Positions 6,131-14,718 of a stretch of DNA of 39,310 bases are shown piece after piece (the stretch's first letter is position 1; the number at the start of each line of letters is the position of its first letter). The position numbers and the translations under genes are program-made. Under the pieces are notes generated by a model, which was given only the letters and a program-made list of their open reading frames with translations, made no database searches and was not told the origin of the DNA. The DNA is from an uncultured Collinsella sp. Lineage in GTDB: Bacteria; Actinomycetota; Coriobacteriia; Coriobacteriales; Coriobacteriaceae. The DNA is taken from NCBI GenBank assembly GCA_900545055.1, contig UQXP01000013.1:1-39310 (forward strand), given 5' to 3'.

Positions 6131-8281
6131 ATGGCATCCAAATACTCCATGAACGACCGTCCCAGCTGGCCTCGCCGCGCCATCGTTACCGCCGGCGAGC
6201 CCTATGGCAACAAGGGCCTTCACTTTGGCCACGTTGGCGGCGTCTTTGTCCCGGCCGACTTCTTCGCCCGCTTCCTGCGCGACCGCCTGGGCCGCGAGAA
6301 CGTCATCTTCACCTCGGGCACCGACTGCTATGGCTCGCCCATCATGGAGAGCTACCGCAAGCTCAAGGAGAACGAGGGCTACGACAAGTCCATTAGCGAG
6401 TATGTCGAGTCCAATCACTCCCGCCAGGCCGCGACCCTCAACAACTACAATATCAGCTGCGATATCTACGGCGGCTCGGGCCTTGAGCCGGCTGCGCAGA
6501 TTCACAACAAGGTGACCGCCGAGATTATCAAGCGCCTGCACGAGCAGGGCACCATCTCCAAGCGCTCCACGCTGCAGTTCTACGATGCCAAGGCCGGCAC
6601 GTTCCTCAACGGCCGTCAGGTGATCGGCCGCTGCCCCATCCAGGGCTGCAAGTCCGAGAAGGCCTATGCCGACGAGTGCGACCTGGGTCACCAGTTTGAA
6701 CCCGAGGAGCTCATCGCGCCCAAAAGCCAGCTCACCGGCGAGGTGCCCGAGCTGCGCCCGGTCGACAACCTCTACTTCGACCTGCCGGCCTACCTCGACT
6801 TTATGAAGACCTATACCGCCAAGCTCGCCCAGAACCCGCAGGTTCGCTCCGTGGTCTCCAAGACCATGGAGGAGTGGCTGCTGCCGGCTCAGCTCTACAT
6901 CCAGAACAAGTTCCGCGAGGCCTTCGATGCCGTCGAGGACCAGCTGCCCGAGCACACCGTGCTGGAGCCCGAGGGCAACAAGAGCAGCTTTACCGTCACC
7001 TTCCCCAGCTGGAAAGAGCGCGACGACGCCCACGCGGTGCTCGCCAACGGCGGCGTGCGCTTCCGCAGCGGCAAGGCGCTCGTGCCCTTCCGCATCACCG
7101 GCAACATCGACTGGGGCGTTCCGGTGCCCGAGGTCGATGGCGTCTCCGACGTCACCTGCTGGTGCTGGCCCGAGAGCCTGTGGGCACCCATCAGCTATAC
7201 GCGCACCGTGCTCGCACGCGATGCCAAGGCCGCCGGCGTAACCGAGGGTGTCGCCGCCCAGGACGCCGCCCTTATGGGCGAGCCCGCCGCCGATTCCACG
7301 CAGGTCCCCGCGCCCACCTACCAGCACAGCTCGCTCGACTGGCGCGACTGGTGGTGCTCGGACGACGCACAGATCTACCAGTTCATCGGTCAGGACAACA
7401 TCTACTTCTACTGCATCGCGCAGACCGCCATGTGGGAGGCCTTGGGCTGGGACCTTACGCAGAGCACCGTCAGCGCCTGCTACCACCTGCTCTACATGGG
7501 TAAAAAGGCAAGCTCGTCCTCGCAGACGCCTCCCCCGCCGGCAGACGACCTGCTCAACCACTACACCTGCGAGCAGATGCGCGCGCATTGGCTTTCGCTC
7601 GGCCTGTCCGAGAAGCCGGTGAGCTTTAGCCCCAAGGCATATGACGCCCGCGTGACCGGCAAGGACAAGGATGGCAACGAGGTGCGCGCCTGCGACGACA
7701 AGCGCGTCATCGATCCGGCCCTTAAGGAGAGCGCACTGCTGACCGGCGTCTTCAACCGCCTGGCCCGCAGCTGCTTCTACGGCGTCGCCGTCAAGGAAGG
7801 CGACGAGAGCCCGTACCGCAACGGCTGCATTCCCGCCGGTGCCGCCTCCGCCACCGCGGTCGAAGCCGCCGAGCAGGCCGCCCTCGCGTTTGAGCAGGCC
7901 ATGTACAAGTTCGAGACGCACCACGCGCTCGCCGTGTGCGACGATTATCTGCGCGCCGCCAACAAGCGCTGGAGCGACGCCTCCAAGGCCGCCAACAAGC
8001 TCGAGGGCGAGCAAGCCAATACCGCGATGACGCAAGCCCTCGTCGACGCCTTCACCGAGCTGCGCGTGGCAACCGTCCTGATGCACGGCATCGTCCCGGC
8101 CGGCTGCGAGCTCATCTGCGAGTACTTCGACGTTGACCCGGTCGCCTTCTTTAGCTGGGATAATATCTTTGCCTCCACGGATGAGTTTGTGGAGAGCCTG
8201 GGTGAGAAGCCCGGCGAGCACCGCGTGAAGCCGCTGCCCCCGCGCTTCGACTTCTTTAGCAAGCACGAGAGCCAGTACTAG
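6131..8281 (+). CDS. Methionyl-tRNA synthetase-like class I synthetase, divergent
   Basis: Encodes 716 residues with the MetRS architecture. The N-terminal catalytic half carries AGEPYGNKGLHFGHVGG (HxGH signature), GTDCYGSPIM, a zinc-knuckle-like insertion (CPIQGCK...CDLGHQF), NLYFDLPAY and IDWGVPVPE. The signature lysine loop reads GKKASSSSQ near residue 459, instead of KMSKS or the KMSSS/KFSTS variants. FIGQDNIYFYCI replaces the usual F-G-K-D-x-x-x-F-H block. The C-terminal helical half resembles the anticodon-binding domain; the Asn/Arg pair (NRLAR) is kept, but the usual Trp after the NKxx helix is not evident. The start ATG 6131 has AAGGAG 4 nt upstream. It could be the cell's MetRS of an unusual type or a paralogue with another substrate; finding a second MetRS gene in the genome would favour the latter. 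Confidence 0.8.
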   Translation: MASKYSMNDRPSWPRRAIVTAGEPYGNKGLHFGHVGGVFVPADFFARFLRDRLGRENVIFTSGTDCYGSPIMESYRKLKENEGYDKSISEYVESNHSRQAATLNNYNISCDIYGGSGLEPAAQIHNKVTAEIIKRLHEQGTISKRSTLQFYDAKAGTFLNGRQVIGRCPIQGCKSEKAYADECDLGHQFEPEELIAPKSQLTGEVPELRPVDNLYFDLPAYLDFMKTYTAKLAQNPQVRSVVSKTMEEWLLPAQLYIQNKFREAFDAVEDQLPEHTVLEPEGNKSSFTVTFPSWKERDDAHAVLANGGVRFRSGKALVPFRITGNIDWGVPVPEVDGVSDVTCWCWPESLWAPISYTRTVLARDAKAAGVTEGVAAQDAALMGEPAADSTQVPAPTYQHSSLDWRDWWCSDDAQIYQFIGQDNIYFYCIAQTAMWEALGWDLTQSTVSACYHLLYMGKKASSSSQTPPPPADDLLNHYTCEQMRAHWLSLGLSEKPVSFSPKAYDARVTGKDKDGNEVRACDDKRVIDPALKESALLTGVFNRLARSCFYGVAVKEGDESPYRNGCIPAGAASATAVEAAEQAALAFEQAMYKFETHHALAVCDDYLRAANKRWSDASKAANKLEGEQANTAMTQALVDAFTELRVATVLMHGIVPAGCELICEYFDVDPVAFFSWDNIFASTDEFVESLGEKPGEHRVKPLPPRFDFFSKHESQY

Positions 8282-8301
8282 GCAACCGCAACGCGCCCGG
8301 G

Positions 8302-8410
8302 AATGATTATTCTGGGACGGGGATTAAAAAATCATTCCCGGGCGCCGCAAAGTAGTCTTTCTGGGACGGGGATTAAATGATTTTTTAATCCCCGTCCCAG
8401 AATAATCATT
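8302..8410. repeat. Perfect 35-bp inverted repeat with a nested 19-bp hairpin
   Basis: Positions 8302-8336 and 8376-8410 are exact reverse complements over 35 bp. Between them a third partial copy in the left-arm orientation (8359-8377) pairs over 19 bp with 8384-8402, giving a competing tighter hairpin. The shared word is CTGGGACGGGGATTAAA. The element fills almost the whole gap between the MetRS-like gene and rsmB, ending 19 nt before the rsmB start. It may be a repeat with REP-like origin; one of the two folds could act as a terminator or attenuator. Confidence 0.85.
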
Positions 8411-8429
8411 TAGGTGGAAGGAAAGACGG

Positions 8430-9533
8430 ATGTCCAAGCCGCGTCGTCGTAAGCAGAAAAAGCAGGTTAAGCCCGAGCTCAAGCTCAGGCAGTTTGCCGC
8501 CACCGAGCTTTCCGACCAGCTTGCCGCCCTTCCCTGCGCCGCCGACCTGCCGCGCTTTATGGTCGACACGGTCGCCGGCGCCTATGCGCCCGCCGATGCC
8601 GAGCTCATGATCGAGGGCTTCGGCGCCGCGGCCACACGCCCGGTCACGCTGCGCGCCAACACGCTCAAGGCGACCGCCGAGGACATCGCTGCGGCGCTCG
8701 ATGCCGCCGGCATCGCCCACAACCCCGTCGCCTGGTACCCAGACGCCTTTATCCTGCCCGAGGCCCAGGTTTCCGATCTGTGGGATCTCGACATCTATCG
8801 CGACGGCAAGATCTATCTGCAGAGCCTGTCGTCCATGATGCCGCCTTTGGTGTTGGGCGCCCAGACAGGCGAGGACATCCTGGACATGTGCGCAGCCCCT
8901 GGCGGCAAGACGACGCAGATCGCCGCCCTCACCCAGGGCCAGGCACACCTCACCGCCTGTGAGATGAGCATCCCCCGCGCCGAAAAGCTCGAGTCGAACC
9001 TCCATCGCCAGGGCGCCAAAAACGTGCCCGTCATGCGCATCGACGCACGCGAGCTCGACGAGTTCTTCCGCTTTGACCGCATCCTGCTCGACGCTCCCTG
9101 CACCGGCACGGGCACCGTCATCAGCGGCAACGAGAAAAGCCTGCGCGGCCTCACCGAGCAGTTGCTGAGCAAGTGCGCCCGCTCGCAGCGTGCGCTTCTG
9201 GACCGCGCCATGGGAGCCCTCAAACCGGGCGGCACGCTCGTCTATTCGACTTGTTCGATCTTGCCGCAGGAAAACGAGGACGCCCTGCAAGAGGCCCTCG
9301 ACAAGCATATGGACTGCGAGCTCATCCCCCTCGACGGCACGCCAAGCGAAAGTGAGGCACGCCGCGCCCAGGAAGCTGGCGAGGAGCCGCGCATCGAGTC
9401 CAACGCCCTGACCGAGGCCATTGCCGCGGGTCAGGTATCGGCCATCGCCAACGGCCTGCCCGGCACGCTCACCATTCCGCCCAGCCGCGAATTTGAGGGC
9501 TTCTACATTGCCCTGATCCGAAAACGCAGCTAG
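8430..9533 (+). CDS. RsmB/NOP-family RNA m5C methyltransferase
   Basis: Encodes 367 residues. An N-terminal basic stretch (SKPRRRKQKKQVK) and an RNA-binding region precede a Rossmann methyltransferase domain. DMCAAPGGKTTQ (about 152-163) is the SAM-binding motif I. DAPCTGTGT (about 221) and YSTCSILPQENE (about 272) carry the two cysteines used by m5C methyltransferases: the TC-motif Cys as nucleophile and the PC-motif Cys for release. The target is probably a cytosine in rRNA, as for RsmB/RsmF. There is no NusB-like domain, and the protein is shorter than E. coli RsmB. Start ATG 8430 follows GGAAGGAAAGACGG. It ends against a convergent small gene. Confidence 0.9.
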   Translation: MSKPRRRKQKKQVKPELKLRQFAATELSDQLAALPCAADLPRFMVDTVAGAYAPADAELMIEGFGAAATRPVTLRANTLKATAEDIAAALDAAGIAHNPVAWYPDAFILPEAQVSDLWDLDIYRDGKIYLQSLSSMMPPLVLGAQTGEDILDMCAAPGGKTTQIAALTQGQAHLTACEMSIPRAEKLESNLHRQGAKNVPVMRIDARELDEFFRFDRILLDAPCTGTGTVISGNEKSLRGLTEQLLSKCARSQRALLDRAMGALKPGGTLVYSTCSILPQENEDALQEALDKHMDCELIPLDGTPSESEARRAQEAGEEPRIESNALTEAIAAGQVSAIANGLPGTLTIPPSREFEGFYIALIRKRS

Positions 9534-9571
9534 CGCACGGATCCAAAACTCAACAAGCTATCTCCGTGCGC
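9533..9571 (+). terminator. Possible hairpin at the end of the rsmB-like gene
   Basis: GCGCACGGA at 9533-9541 is perfectly complementary to 9563-9571, with a 21-nt loop and only a short GTTTG after it. It begins at the rsmB stop codon and overlaps the last codons of the convergent 56-residue gene. It is a weak terminator candidate. Confidence 0.35.
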
Positions 9572-9728
9572 GTTTGCCCTGCTGGTCGCGATGCTGTTTA
9601 AGCATCGCGCGCTCCTTGCGTTCGGCCCTTTTGCCCTTAATGGCCGTGACCACAAAGTAGATGACCGCGGCGGCAACGATTGCGCCCACACACAGGCCAA
9701 TCGAGCCAAACATTGCTGTCAATTCCAT
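9558..9728 (-). CDS. Small single-span membrane protein, 56 aa
   Basis: A short minus-strand reading frame encodes MELTAMFGSIGLCVGAIVAA and continues with AVIYFVVTAI and a basic tail of Lys/Arg (ending GKRARR). It has one clear transmembrane helix (about residues 6-30) and a positively charged cytoplasmic C-terminus. A good SD, GAGGTGA, lies 7 nt before ATG 9728. No family name can be given. It sits alone between the convergent rsmB-like gene and the divergent TIM-barrel gene. Confidence 0.65.
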   Translation of the reverse strand: MELTAMFGSIGLCVGAIVAAAVIYFVVTAIKGKRAERKERAMLKQHRDQQGKRARR

Positions 9729-9919
9729 ACCGCGTCACCTCTCTTTTAAACGGGACATTCAAGATAGCACCTCAATACCCGCCACCACAGCTCCTTCACG
9801 TTCGCCGGCCCTTCGGTCTAACGGATGGCGCGGCGGGGAAAAATCAACTCGTCAAACGATTTAGCATTCGCAATTCCGGCTGCATCGCGCCGGCCGTCAT
9901 CACATAGAATCGAGCTTCC

Positions 9920-11011
9920 ATGGATACCCTCAACGATCTAAATGAGCGCGTCGACGCCTTCGTCGGCACCAGCTCCTTCGACACGCCTGCCGCGGCAAAC
10001 GACCAAGCCCCCATCGATGTGCCCGCCGAGGTTCACGAGGACATCGTCGCCTCGGTCGATTTCTCCGAGGTCGAGCTCGCAGACGAGTTCACCGAGCCCC
10101 AGGTAGCCGTGACCCCCAACGGACTGCTCCCCATGGAGCCCCTGCCCATCGACGGACGTCTGCGCAAGGCTGCTCTTCGCATGCCCGACGAGATCGAGGA
10201 GGCCAGCGGCTTCACGCTCTTCGGCCGCCGCATCAAGTCGCTCATTTACACTACCGATGTCGCGGTTATCCGCAACTCCAACGCCGATGCCGTTTTTGCG
10301 GTCTACCCCTTCACGCCGCAGCCCGCCATTACGCAGGCGCTGCTGACCGTCGCCGAGTGCCCGGTCTTCGTAGGCGTGGGCGGTGGCACCACCACCGGCA
10401 AGCGCTCCGTTCAGATGGCAGCCGTCTCCGAGATGCAGGGCGCGGCGGGCTGTGTGGTCAACTCCCCCGCCACCGCCGAAATGGTCGAGCACATCACTAA
10501 CATTGCCGACATCCCCGTCATCGCTACGGTCGTTCGCTGCGACGACGATGCCCACGCCAAGGTGCGCGCTGGAGCCAAGATTCTCAACATCGCCGCCGGC
10601 AAGAACACGCCCCAGGTCCTACGCGAGCTGCGCAAGCACTATCCCAACCTGCCGCTCATCGCGCCGGGCGGCAAGACGCCCGAGAGCATCCGTGAAACCA
10701 TCGCCGCCGGCGCCAACGCCATCATCTGGACGCCGCCTTCGGCCCAGCAGCTACAGACCGACATGATGCAGCGTTATCGCAAGATGAAGGAAGACGCCAC
10801 ACCTGTCATCTCGCACGACGATGTGCCCATTATCGACCAGGTCTCCGCCGCCGAGGTCAGCCAGGTCGAGAACATGAATCCCGACGTGCCGATTCCCGAC
10901 GAAGTCATCGAGCGCGTCGCTTCGATCCACGAGCGCGTCGAGGAGCATCGCGCCAACCGCGGCCTCAAGCCGTCACTGCACGGCTTCTTCTTCCGCGGAA
11001 AGAAACGCTAA
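9920..11011 (+). CDS. TIM-barrel protein of unknown function
   Basis: Encodes 363 residues. The first ~90 are acidic and poorly ordered. The middle reads like a (beta/alpha)8 barrel of the aldolase / phosphate-binding type: SLIYTTDVAVIRNS, CPVFVGVGGGTTTGKRS, GAAGCVVNSPA, IPVIATVVRCDDD, KILNIAAGKNT, LPLIAPGGKTPESI and GANAIIWTPPS, with strands ending in Gly-rich loops. LIAPGGKTPESIRETIAAGANAI resembles the phosphate-binding end of KDPG-aldolase-like barrels. The tail (about 295-363) is charged and helical and ends in basic FFFRGKKR. No catalytic residue can be assigned. ATG 9920 has no strong SD, but an in-frame TAG at 9905 excludes an earlier start. It is followed by a strong terminator. Confidence 0.7.
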   Translation: MDTLNDLNERVDAFVGTSSFDTPAAANDQAPIDVPAEVHEDIVASVDFSEVELADEFTEPQVAVTPNGLLPMEPLPIDGRLRKAALRMPDEIEEASGFTLFGRRIKSLIYTTDVAVIRNSNADAVFAVYPFTPQPAITQALLTVAECPVFVGVGGGTTTGKRSVQMAAVSEMQGAAGCVVNSPATAEMVEHITNIADIPVIATVVRCDDDAHAKVRAGAKILNIAAGKNTPQVLRELRKHYPNLPLIAPGGKTPESIRETIAAGANAIIWTPPSAQQLQTDMMQRYRKMKEDATPVISHDDVPIIDQVSAAEVSQVENMNPDVPIPDEVIERVASIHERVEEHRANRGLKPSLHGFFFRGKKR

Positions 11012-11023
11012 CCCCAACAGCAA

Positions 11024-11061
11024 GGCCCGCCCCACAAACGTGAGGCGGGCCGTTTTCGTTT
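11024..11061 (+). terminator. Rho-independent terminator
   Basis: GGCCCGCC (11024-11031) pairs with GGCGGGCC (11044-11051), extended inside by CAC/GTG, and is followed by GTTTTCGTTT. It lies 12 nt after the TIM-barrel gene stop. Confidence 0.9.
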
Positions 11062-11092
11062 GAGCAATCATGCAGCGATGTGATGGGGCAAA

Positions 11093-11983
11093 TTAATCCA
11101 CGCGTTTGTCGCCCATAAAGAAGAGCGCCACCGTGCCAGGTCCGGTATGCGAGCCAATCAGAGTACCGATGTTATTGATCTCAATCTTGCCTTTAAGCTG
11201 CGGAATCTGTTCCTCGATCAGCGCCGCAACTGCCTCGGCATCCTCGCGGCACGCCGAGTGCGACATGACGCACTTACCCGAATAATCCGCACCGTCCTGC
11301 ACGTGTGCCATCATGGTCTTAGCCATCTCGGAAATCGCGCGCTTCTTAGTGCGAATCTTCTCACGTGGCGACAGCCCACCTTCGCAATCGACCGTCATAA
11401 GCGGGCAAATCTTAAGCGCCGTGCCGATGATCGCGCTCGCAGCCGAAATGCGACCGCCGCGCAGGTAGCTCGACAGATCGGTCGAGAAGAACCAGTGGTG
11501 CAGGTTGAGCTTGTGCTCCTCGATCCAGGCAGCCGTCTCGTCGAGTGAAGCCCCGCTATCGCGCACGTCGGCGGCACATTCCGCCAGCAGGCCAAAGCCC
11601 GAAGACGCCGCCAGCGAATCGATGACGCGCACCTTGCCGCCCTGGGGATAGCGATCCGCGAGCATCTGCGCCGCAACGCAAGCCGAGCCATACGTACCCG
11701 AAATACCCGACGACAACGTCAGGTGCAGCACGTCTTTACCCTCGGCAACAAGCGGCTCCCAAAACTCCTCGTACTCACCCACGCTCACCTGAGACGTCTT
11801 GGGCATGGCGCCTGCGGCAATCTGGGCAAAAAACTCGTCCGGCGTAATCGACTGATACAGATCGTCCGTATAGACAACATCGTCGATCTCGTAATGAAAA
11901 CACACGACAGGGATATTGCGCGATTCAAAGAACTCCCGAGTTCGATCGGCGGCGGATTCACAGGTCAGGACAAAATCACTCAT
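11093..11983 (-). CDS. DegV-family fatty-acid-binding protein
   Basis: DegV/FakB-type proteins bind a fatty acid and, in Firmicutes, present it to the FakA kinase for phospholipid synthesis. The 296-residue protein shows MPKTSQVSVGEYEEFW (the TSQ-type motif), LTLSSGISGTYGSA (SxGxSGTY loop), RVIDSLAASSG, LRGGRISAASA and the C-terminal SHTGPGTVALFF, all standard DegV positions. ATG 11983 is chosen because AAGGAG lies 6 nt upstream; the ATG at 12001 overlaps this SD. No fakA is present in the window. It is a single minus-strand gene, with an extended -10 box just upstream. Confidence 0.9.
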   Translation of the reverse strand: MSDFVLTCESAADRTREFFESRNIPVVCFHYEIDDVVYTDDLYQSITPDEFFAQIAAGAMPKTSQVSVGEYEEFWEPLVAEGKDVLHLTLSSGISGTYGSACVAAQMLADRYPQGGKVRVIDSLAASSGFGLLAECAADVRDSGASLDETAAWIEEHKLNLHHWFFSTDLSSYLRGGRISAASAIIGTALKICPLMTVDCEGGLSPREKIRTKKRAISEMAKTMMAHVQDGADYSGKCVMSHSACREDAEAVAALIEEQIPQLKGKIEINNIGTLIGSHTGPGTVALFFMGDKRVD

Positions 11984-12006
11984 ATGAGGCTCCTTACTCA
12001 TTGCTG

Positions 12007-12022
12007 CGCAAATTATCGCACA
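12007..12022 (-). promoter_or_regulatory. Extended -10 promoter for degV-like gene
   Basis: On the minus strand TGTGCGATAAT ends with GATAAT at 12017-12012. It is identical to the 11-mer in front of the MetRS-like gene. Transcription would start about 20-25 nt before the ATG at 11983. No clear -35 is seen. The rest of the 12000-12303 gap holds no gene I can support; it contains only the palindrome at 12248. Confidence 0.4.
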
Positions 12023-12247
12023 GTGAGCCTACATACGGTACATATGTCCACTATTTACCAAATCGAACCAAAAATAGCGAACATCTTTACCACCATCGTT
12101 TCCACCGACCCCACGCATAAATATCTGAGAAAACACCCTCTATCGTCTCCACTCAACCGCCATATCTACCTCCACTAAATCGATTTACCAAACCGTTCGG
12201 CTAACAATTCGGCCGCCCATCCCCAATCGAAACAAAAGCGGCGCATA

Positions 12248-12275
12248 CTGATAAACGTTTTACGCTGTTTATCAG
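12248..12275. promoter_or_regulatory. Inverted repeat in the fbp leader
   Basis: CTGATAAAC (12248-12256) and GTTTATCAG (12267-12275) form a 9-bp inverted repeat with a 10-nt spacer, 29 nt before the fbp start. The spacing could suit either an operator for a dimeric regulator or an RNA hairpin. Position alone suggests control of fbp. Confidence 0.4.
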
Positions 12276-12303
12276 TTTTACCAGCCCTATCGGAAGGTGT
12301 TTC

Positions 12304-14220
12304 ATGGTCGCATTCGATCGCAATCCGCAAGACTTCAAGTATCTGCGCCTGCTGTCGAGACAGTTTCCCACCGAGCAATCCGCGTTTACCGAGATCATCA
12401 ACCTCTCGGCCATCCTCAACCTGCCCAAAGGCACTGAGCATTTTATGAGCGACGTGCATGGCGAGTACGAAGCCTTTATGCACATCCTCAACAACTGCTC
12501 GGGCGTCGTGCGCGAGCATGTCGACGAAATCTTTGGCGAAACGCTCTCCTTTGACGAGAAGGGCGAGCTGTGCACGCTCATCTACTACCCGCGCGAGAAG
12601 ATCGAGCTGGTCCGCAGCCAGCGCGAGGACTCGCCCACCTGGTACAAGACGATGCTTGACCAGCTCATCATGGTCGCCCGCTCGCTTTCGAGCCGCTATA
12701 CGCGCTCCAAGGTGCGTAAGGCCATCCCACGCGATTACGCCTACATCATCGACGAGCTGCTACACACGCATCCGGACGAGAACAACTATCGCGTGCGCTA
12801 TCACGAGCGCATCGTGGAGTCCATCCTAGAGACCGCCAGCGCCGACGACTTTATCGAGTCGCTCGCCTCGCTCATCAAGCGCCTGGCCGTCGACCACCTG
12901 CACCTGGTGGGCGATATCTTCGACCGCGGTGGCGGCGCGGCCAAGATTATGGACCGCCTGCTCACCTACCATTCACTCGACATCCAGTGGGGCAACCACG
13001 ACCTGCTGTGGATGGGCGCTGCGGCCGGTGAACCTGCCTGCATCGCCACGGTGCTGCGCAACAACCTACGCTACGACAACTACGAGATCCTGGAGAACGA
13101 CTACGGCATCTCGCTGCGTGAACTTGTCGCCTTTGCTGATGCCACCTACACCGCCGGCGAGTCCATCACCCCGCTGATCAAGGCCATCAACGTGCTGCTC
13201 TTTAAGCTCGAGGGCCAGATTATCCAGCGCCATCCCGAGTTCGACATGACCGACCGCCTGTTACTCGACAAGATCGAACACGACACCGGCACGGTCACGC
13301 TCGCCGACGGCAGCGTGTGGCCGCTCACGACCAACGACTTCCCCACCGTCGACCCGGCGGACCCCTATACGCTCACGTCTCAGGAGCAGCACATCATCGA
13401 CAAGCTCGTGTCCGAGTTTGTCACCGCCGATCACCTGCATCGCCATATCGATTTCCTCTATTCCCACGGCTCGATGTACAAGGTTGCCAACGGCAACCTG
13501 CTGTTCCATGGCTGCGTGCCACTCAACGAAGACGGCACCTTTAGCAGCATGAACTGCCTGGGCACCTGGCACACTGGCCGCGATTATCTCGATTTTTGCG
13601 ACTACATCGCCCGCCGCGCCTGGCGTGTGGGCGACCGCGACGCTCTCGACTGGATGTGGTACCTGTGGATTGGCTTTAACTCACCCGCCAGCGGACGCCT
13701 GGTGCGTACCTTTGAGCGCGCCTATATCGCCGATAAGAGCACCTGGGTCGAGCCGATGGACCCGTACTTTACGCTTACCAAGTCGCCCTCGGTCTGCGAC
13801 GACATCATGCGCGAGTTTGGCGTCACGCCCATGGCATGTTCACCGACCGGCCACATCATCAACGGCCACACGCCCGTTAAAACCACCAAGGGCGAGCAGC
13901 CCATCCGCGCCGAGGGCAAGCTGCTGGTCATCGATGGCGGCTTCTGCCGCGCTTACCATCCCAAGACGGGTATCGCCGGCTATACGCTCATCTCGAGCTC
14001 GCGCGGCTGCCGCCTCAAGTCGCACCGGGCCTTTACGACGGTTGCCGAGGCACTCACCCGCAACGTCGATATCGAAAGCGAGACCAACCGCTTTGACGAG
14101 GCCGACCGTCGCCGCATGGTGAGCGACACCGATTCCGGTGCCAAGATCCGCAGCCAGATCCAGGACCTGCGCCAGCTGCTCGATGCATATAGAAACGGTG
14201 CTATCGAGGAGCGCGCCTAG
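12304..14220 (+). CDS. fbp: Fructose-1,6-bisphosphatase, class III
   Basis: Class III FBPase (638 residues, typical for the family) hydrolyses fructose-1,6-bisphosphate to fructose-6-phosphate in gluconeogenesis. It belongs to the calcineurin-like metallophosphatase fold, unlike E. coli Fbp. Metal-ligand motifs are visible: MSDVHGEYEAF (near 48), GDIFDRGG (near 204), WGNHDLLW (near 229) and the C-terminal INGHTPVK (near 519). The start ATG 12304 has GGAAGG 6 nt upstream. A 9-bp palindrome precedes it. The gtrA-like genes follow on the same strand, but no functional link is evident. Confidence 0.95.
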   Translation: MVAFDRNPQDFKYLRLLSRQFPTEQSAFTEIINLSAILNLPKGTEHFMSDVHGEYEAFMHILNNCSGVVREHVDEIFGETLSFDEKGELCTLIYYPREKIELVRSQREDSPTWYKTMLDQLIMVARSLSSRYTRSKVRKAIPRDYAYIIDELLHTHPDENNYRVRYHERIVESILETASADDFIESLASLIKRLAVDHLHLVGDIFDRGGGAAKIMDRLLTYHSLDIQWGNHDLLWMGAAAGEPACIATVLRNNLRYDNYEILENDYGISLRELVAFADATYTAGESITPLIKAINVLLFKLEGQIIQRHPEFDMTDRLLLDKIEHDTGTVTLADGSVWPLTTNDFPTVDPADPYTLTSQEQHIIDKLVSEFVTADHLHRHIDFLYSHGSMYKVANGNLLFHGCVPLNEDGTFSSMNCLGTWHTGRDYLDFCDYIARRAWRVGDRDALDWMWYLWIGFNSPASGRLVRTFERAYIADKSTWVEPMDPYFTLTKSPSVCDDIMREFGVTPMACSPTGHIINGHTPVKTTKGEQPIRAEGKLLVIDGGFCRAYHPKTGIAGYTLISSSRGCRLKSHRAFTTVAEALTRNVDIESETNRFDEADRRRMVSDTDSGAKIRSQIQDLRQLLDAYRNGAIEERA

Positions 14221-14298
14221 CACCACCCGTGGGGATTGGCTAAACTTGCTGAGTTTGTCATCCCCGCGGCGCCCCGGCGCCACCATAAGGCAGGTACC

Positions 14299-14694
14299 AT
14301 GCAAAAGCTCCTTGCGCAGATCATGAAGTTTGGCGTCGTCGGCGTCATTGCCACGGTCATCGACTTTGGCATTATGAATCTGCTCCACTACGGTCTGGGC
14401 CTCAACATCCTAATCGCCAACACCAGCGGCTTTATCATCTCACTCATCTTTAACTACCTCGCCAGCATGAAGTACGTGTTTGCGCACAAGGAGGGCATGA
14501 GCCGCCGCCGCGAGTTCATTATCTTTGTCGTGCTGTCTGTGATCGGTTTGGGACTCAACGACGGCATCGTGCTGGCGCTCAACGCCGGCCTGGGGCTCGA
14601 GGCCAATATCGCCAAGACTTGCGCCACCGCGCTTGTCATGGTCTACAACTTTGTGACCCGAAAGATCTTCCTGGAGGGCGAGGAGACCAAGTAG
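14299..14694 (+). CDS. GtrA-family membrane protein 1
   Basis: Encodes 131 residues with four predicted transmembrane helices and the GtrA pattern: FGVVGVIATVIDFGIMNLL at the start, NTSGFIISLIFNYLASMKYVF in the second hairpin, and VYNFVTRKIFLEG at the end. GtrA proteins are thought to help move undecaprenyl-phosphate-linked sugars across the membrane for cell-surface polysaccharides. No glycosyltransferase lies beside it. ATG 14299 is preceded by GCAGGTACC. It shares the block MKYVF-H-EGMSR-REF-IF--LSVIGLGLND with the next gene. Confidence 0.88.
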   Translation: MQKLLAQIMKFGVVGVIATVIDFGIMNLLHYGLGLNILIANTSGFIISLIFNYLASMKYVFAHKEGMSRRREFIIFVVLSVIGLGLNDGIVLALNAGLGLEANIAKTCATALVMVYNFVTRKIFLEGEETK

Positions 14695-14718
14695 CTCGAC
14701 TTTCCCGCACAGCTACGG

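Noticed and set aside
6005..8266. 753-codon minus-strand frame opposite the MetRS-like gene
   Set aside because: It is a low-complexity Leu/Gly/Val/Ala-rich shadow of the synthetase gene, typical of the antisense frame of GC-rich coding DNA.
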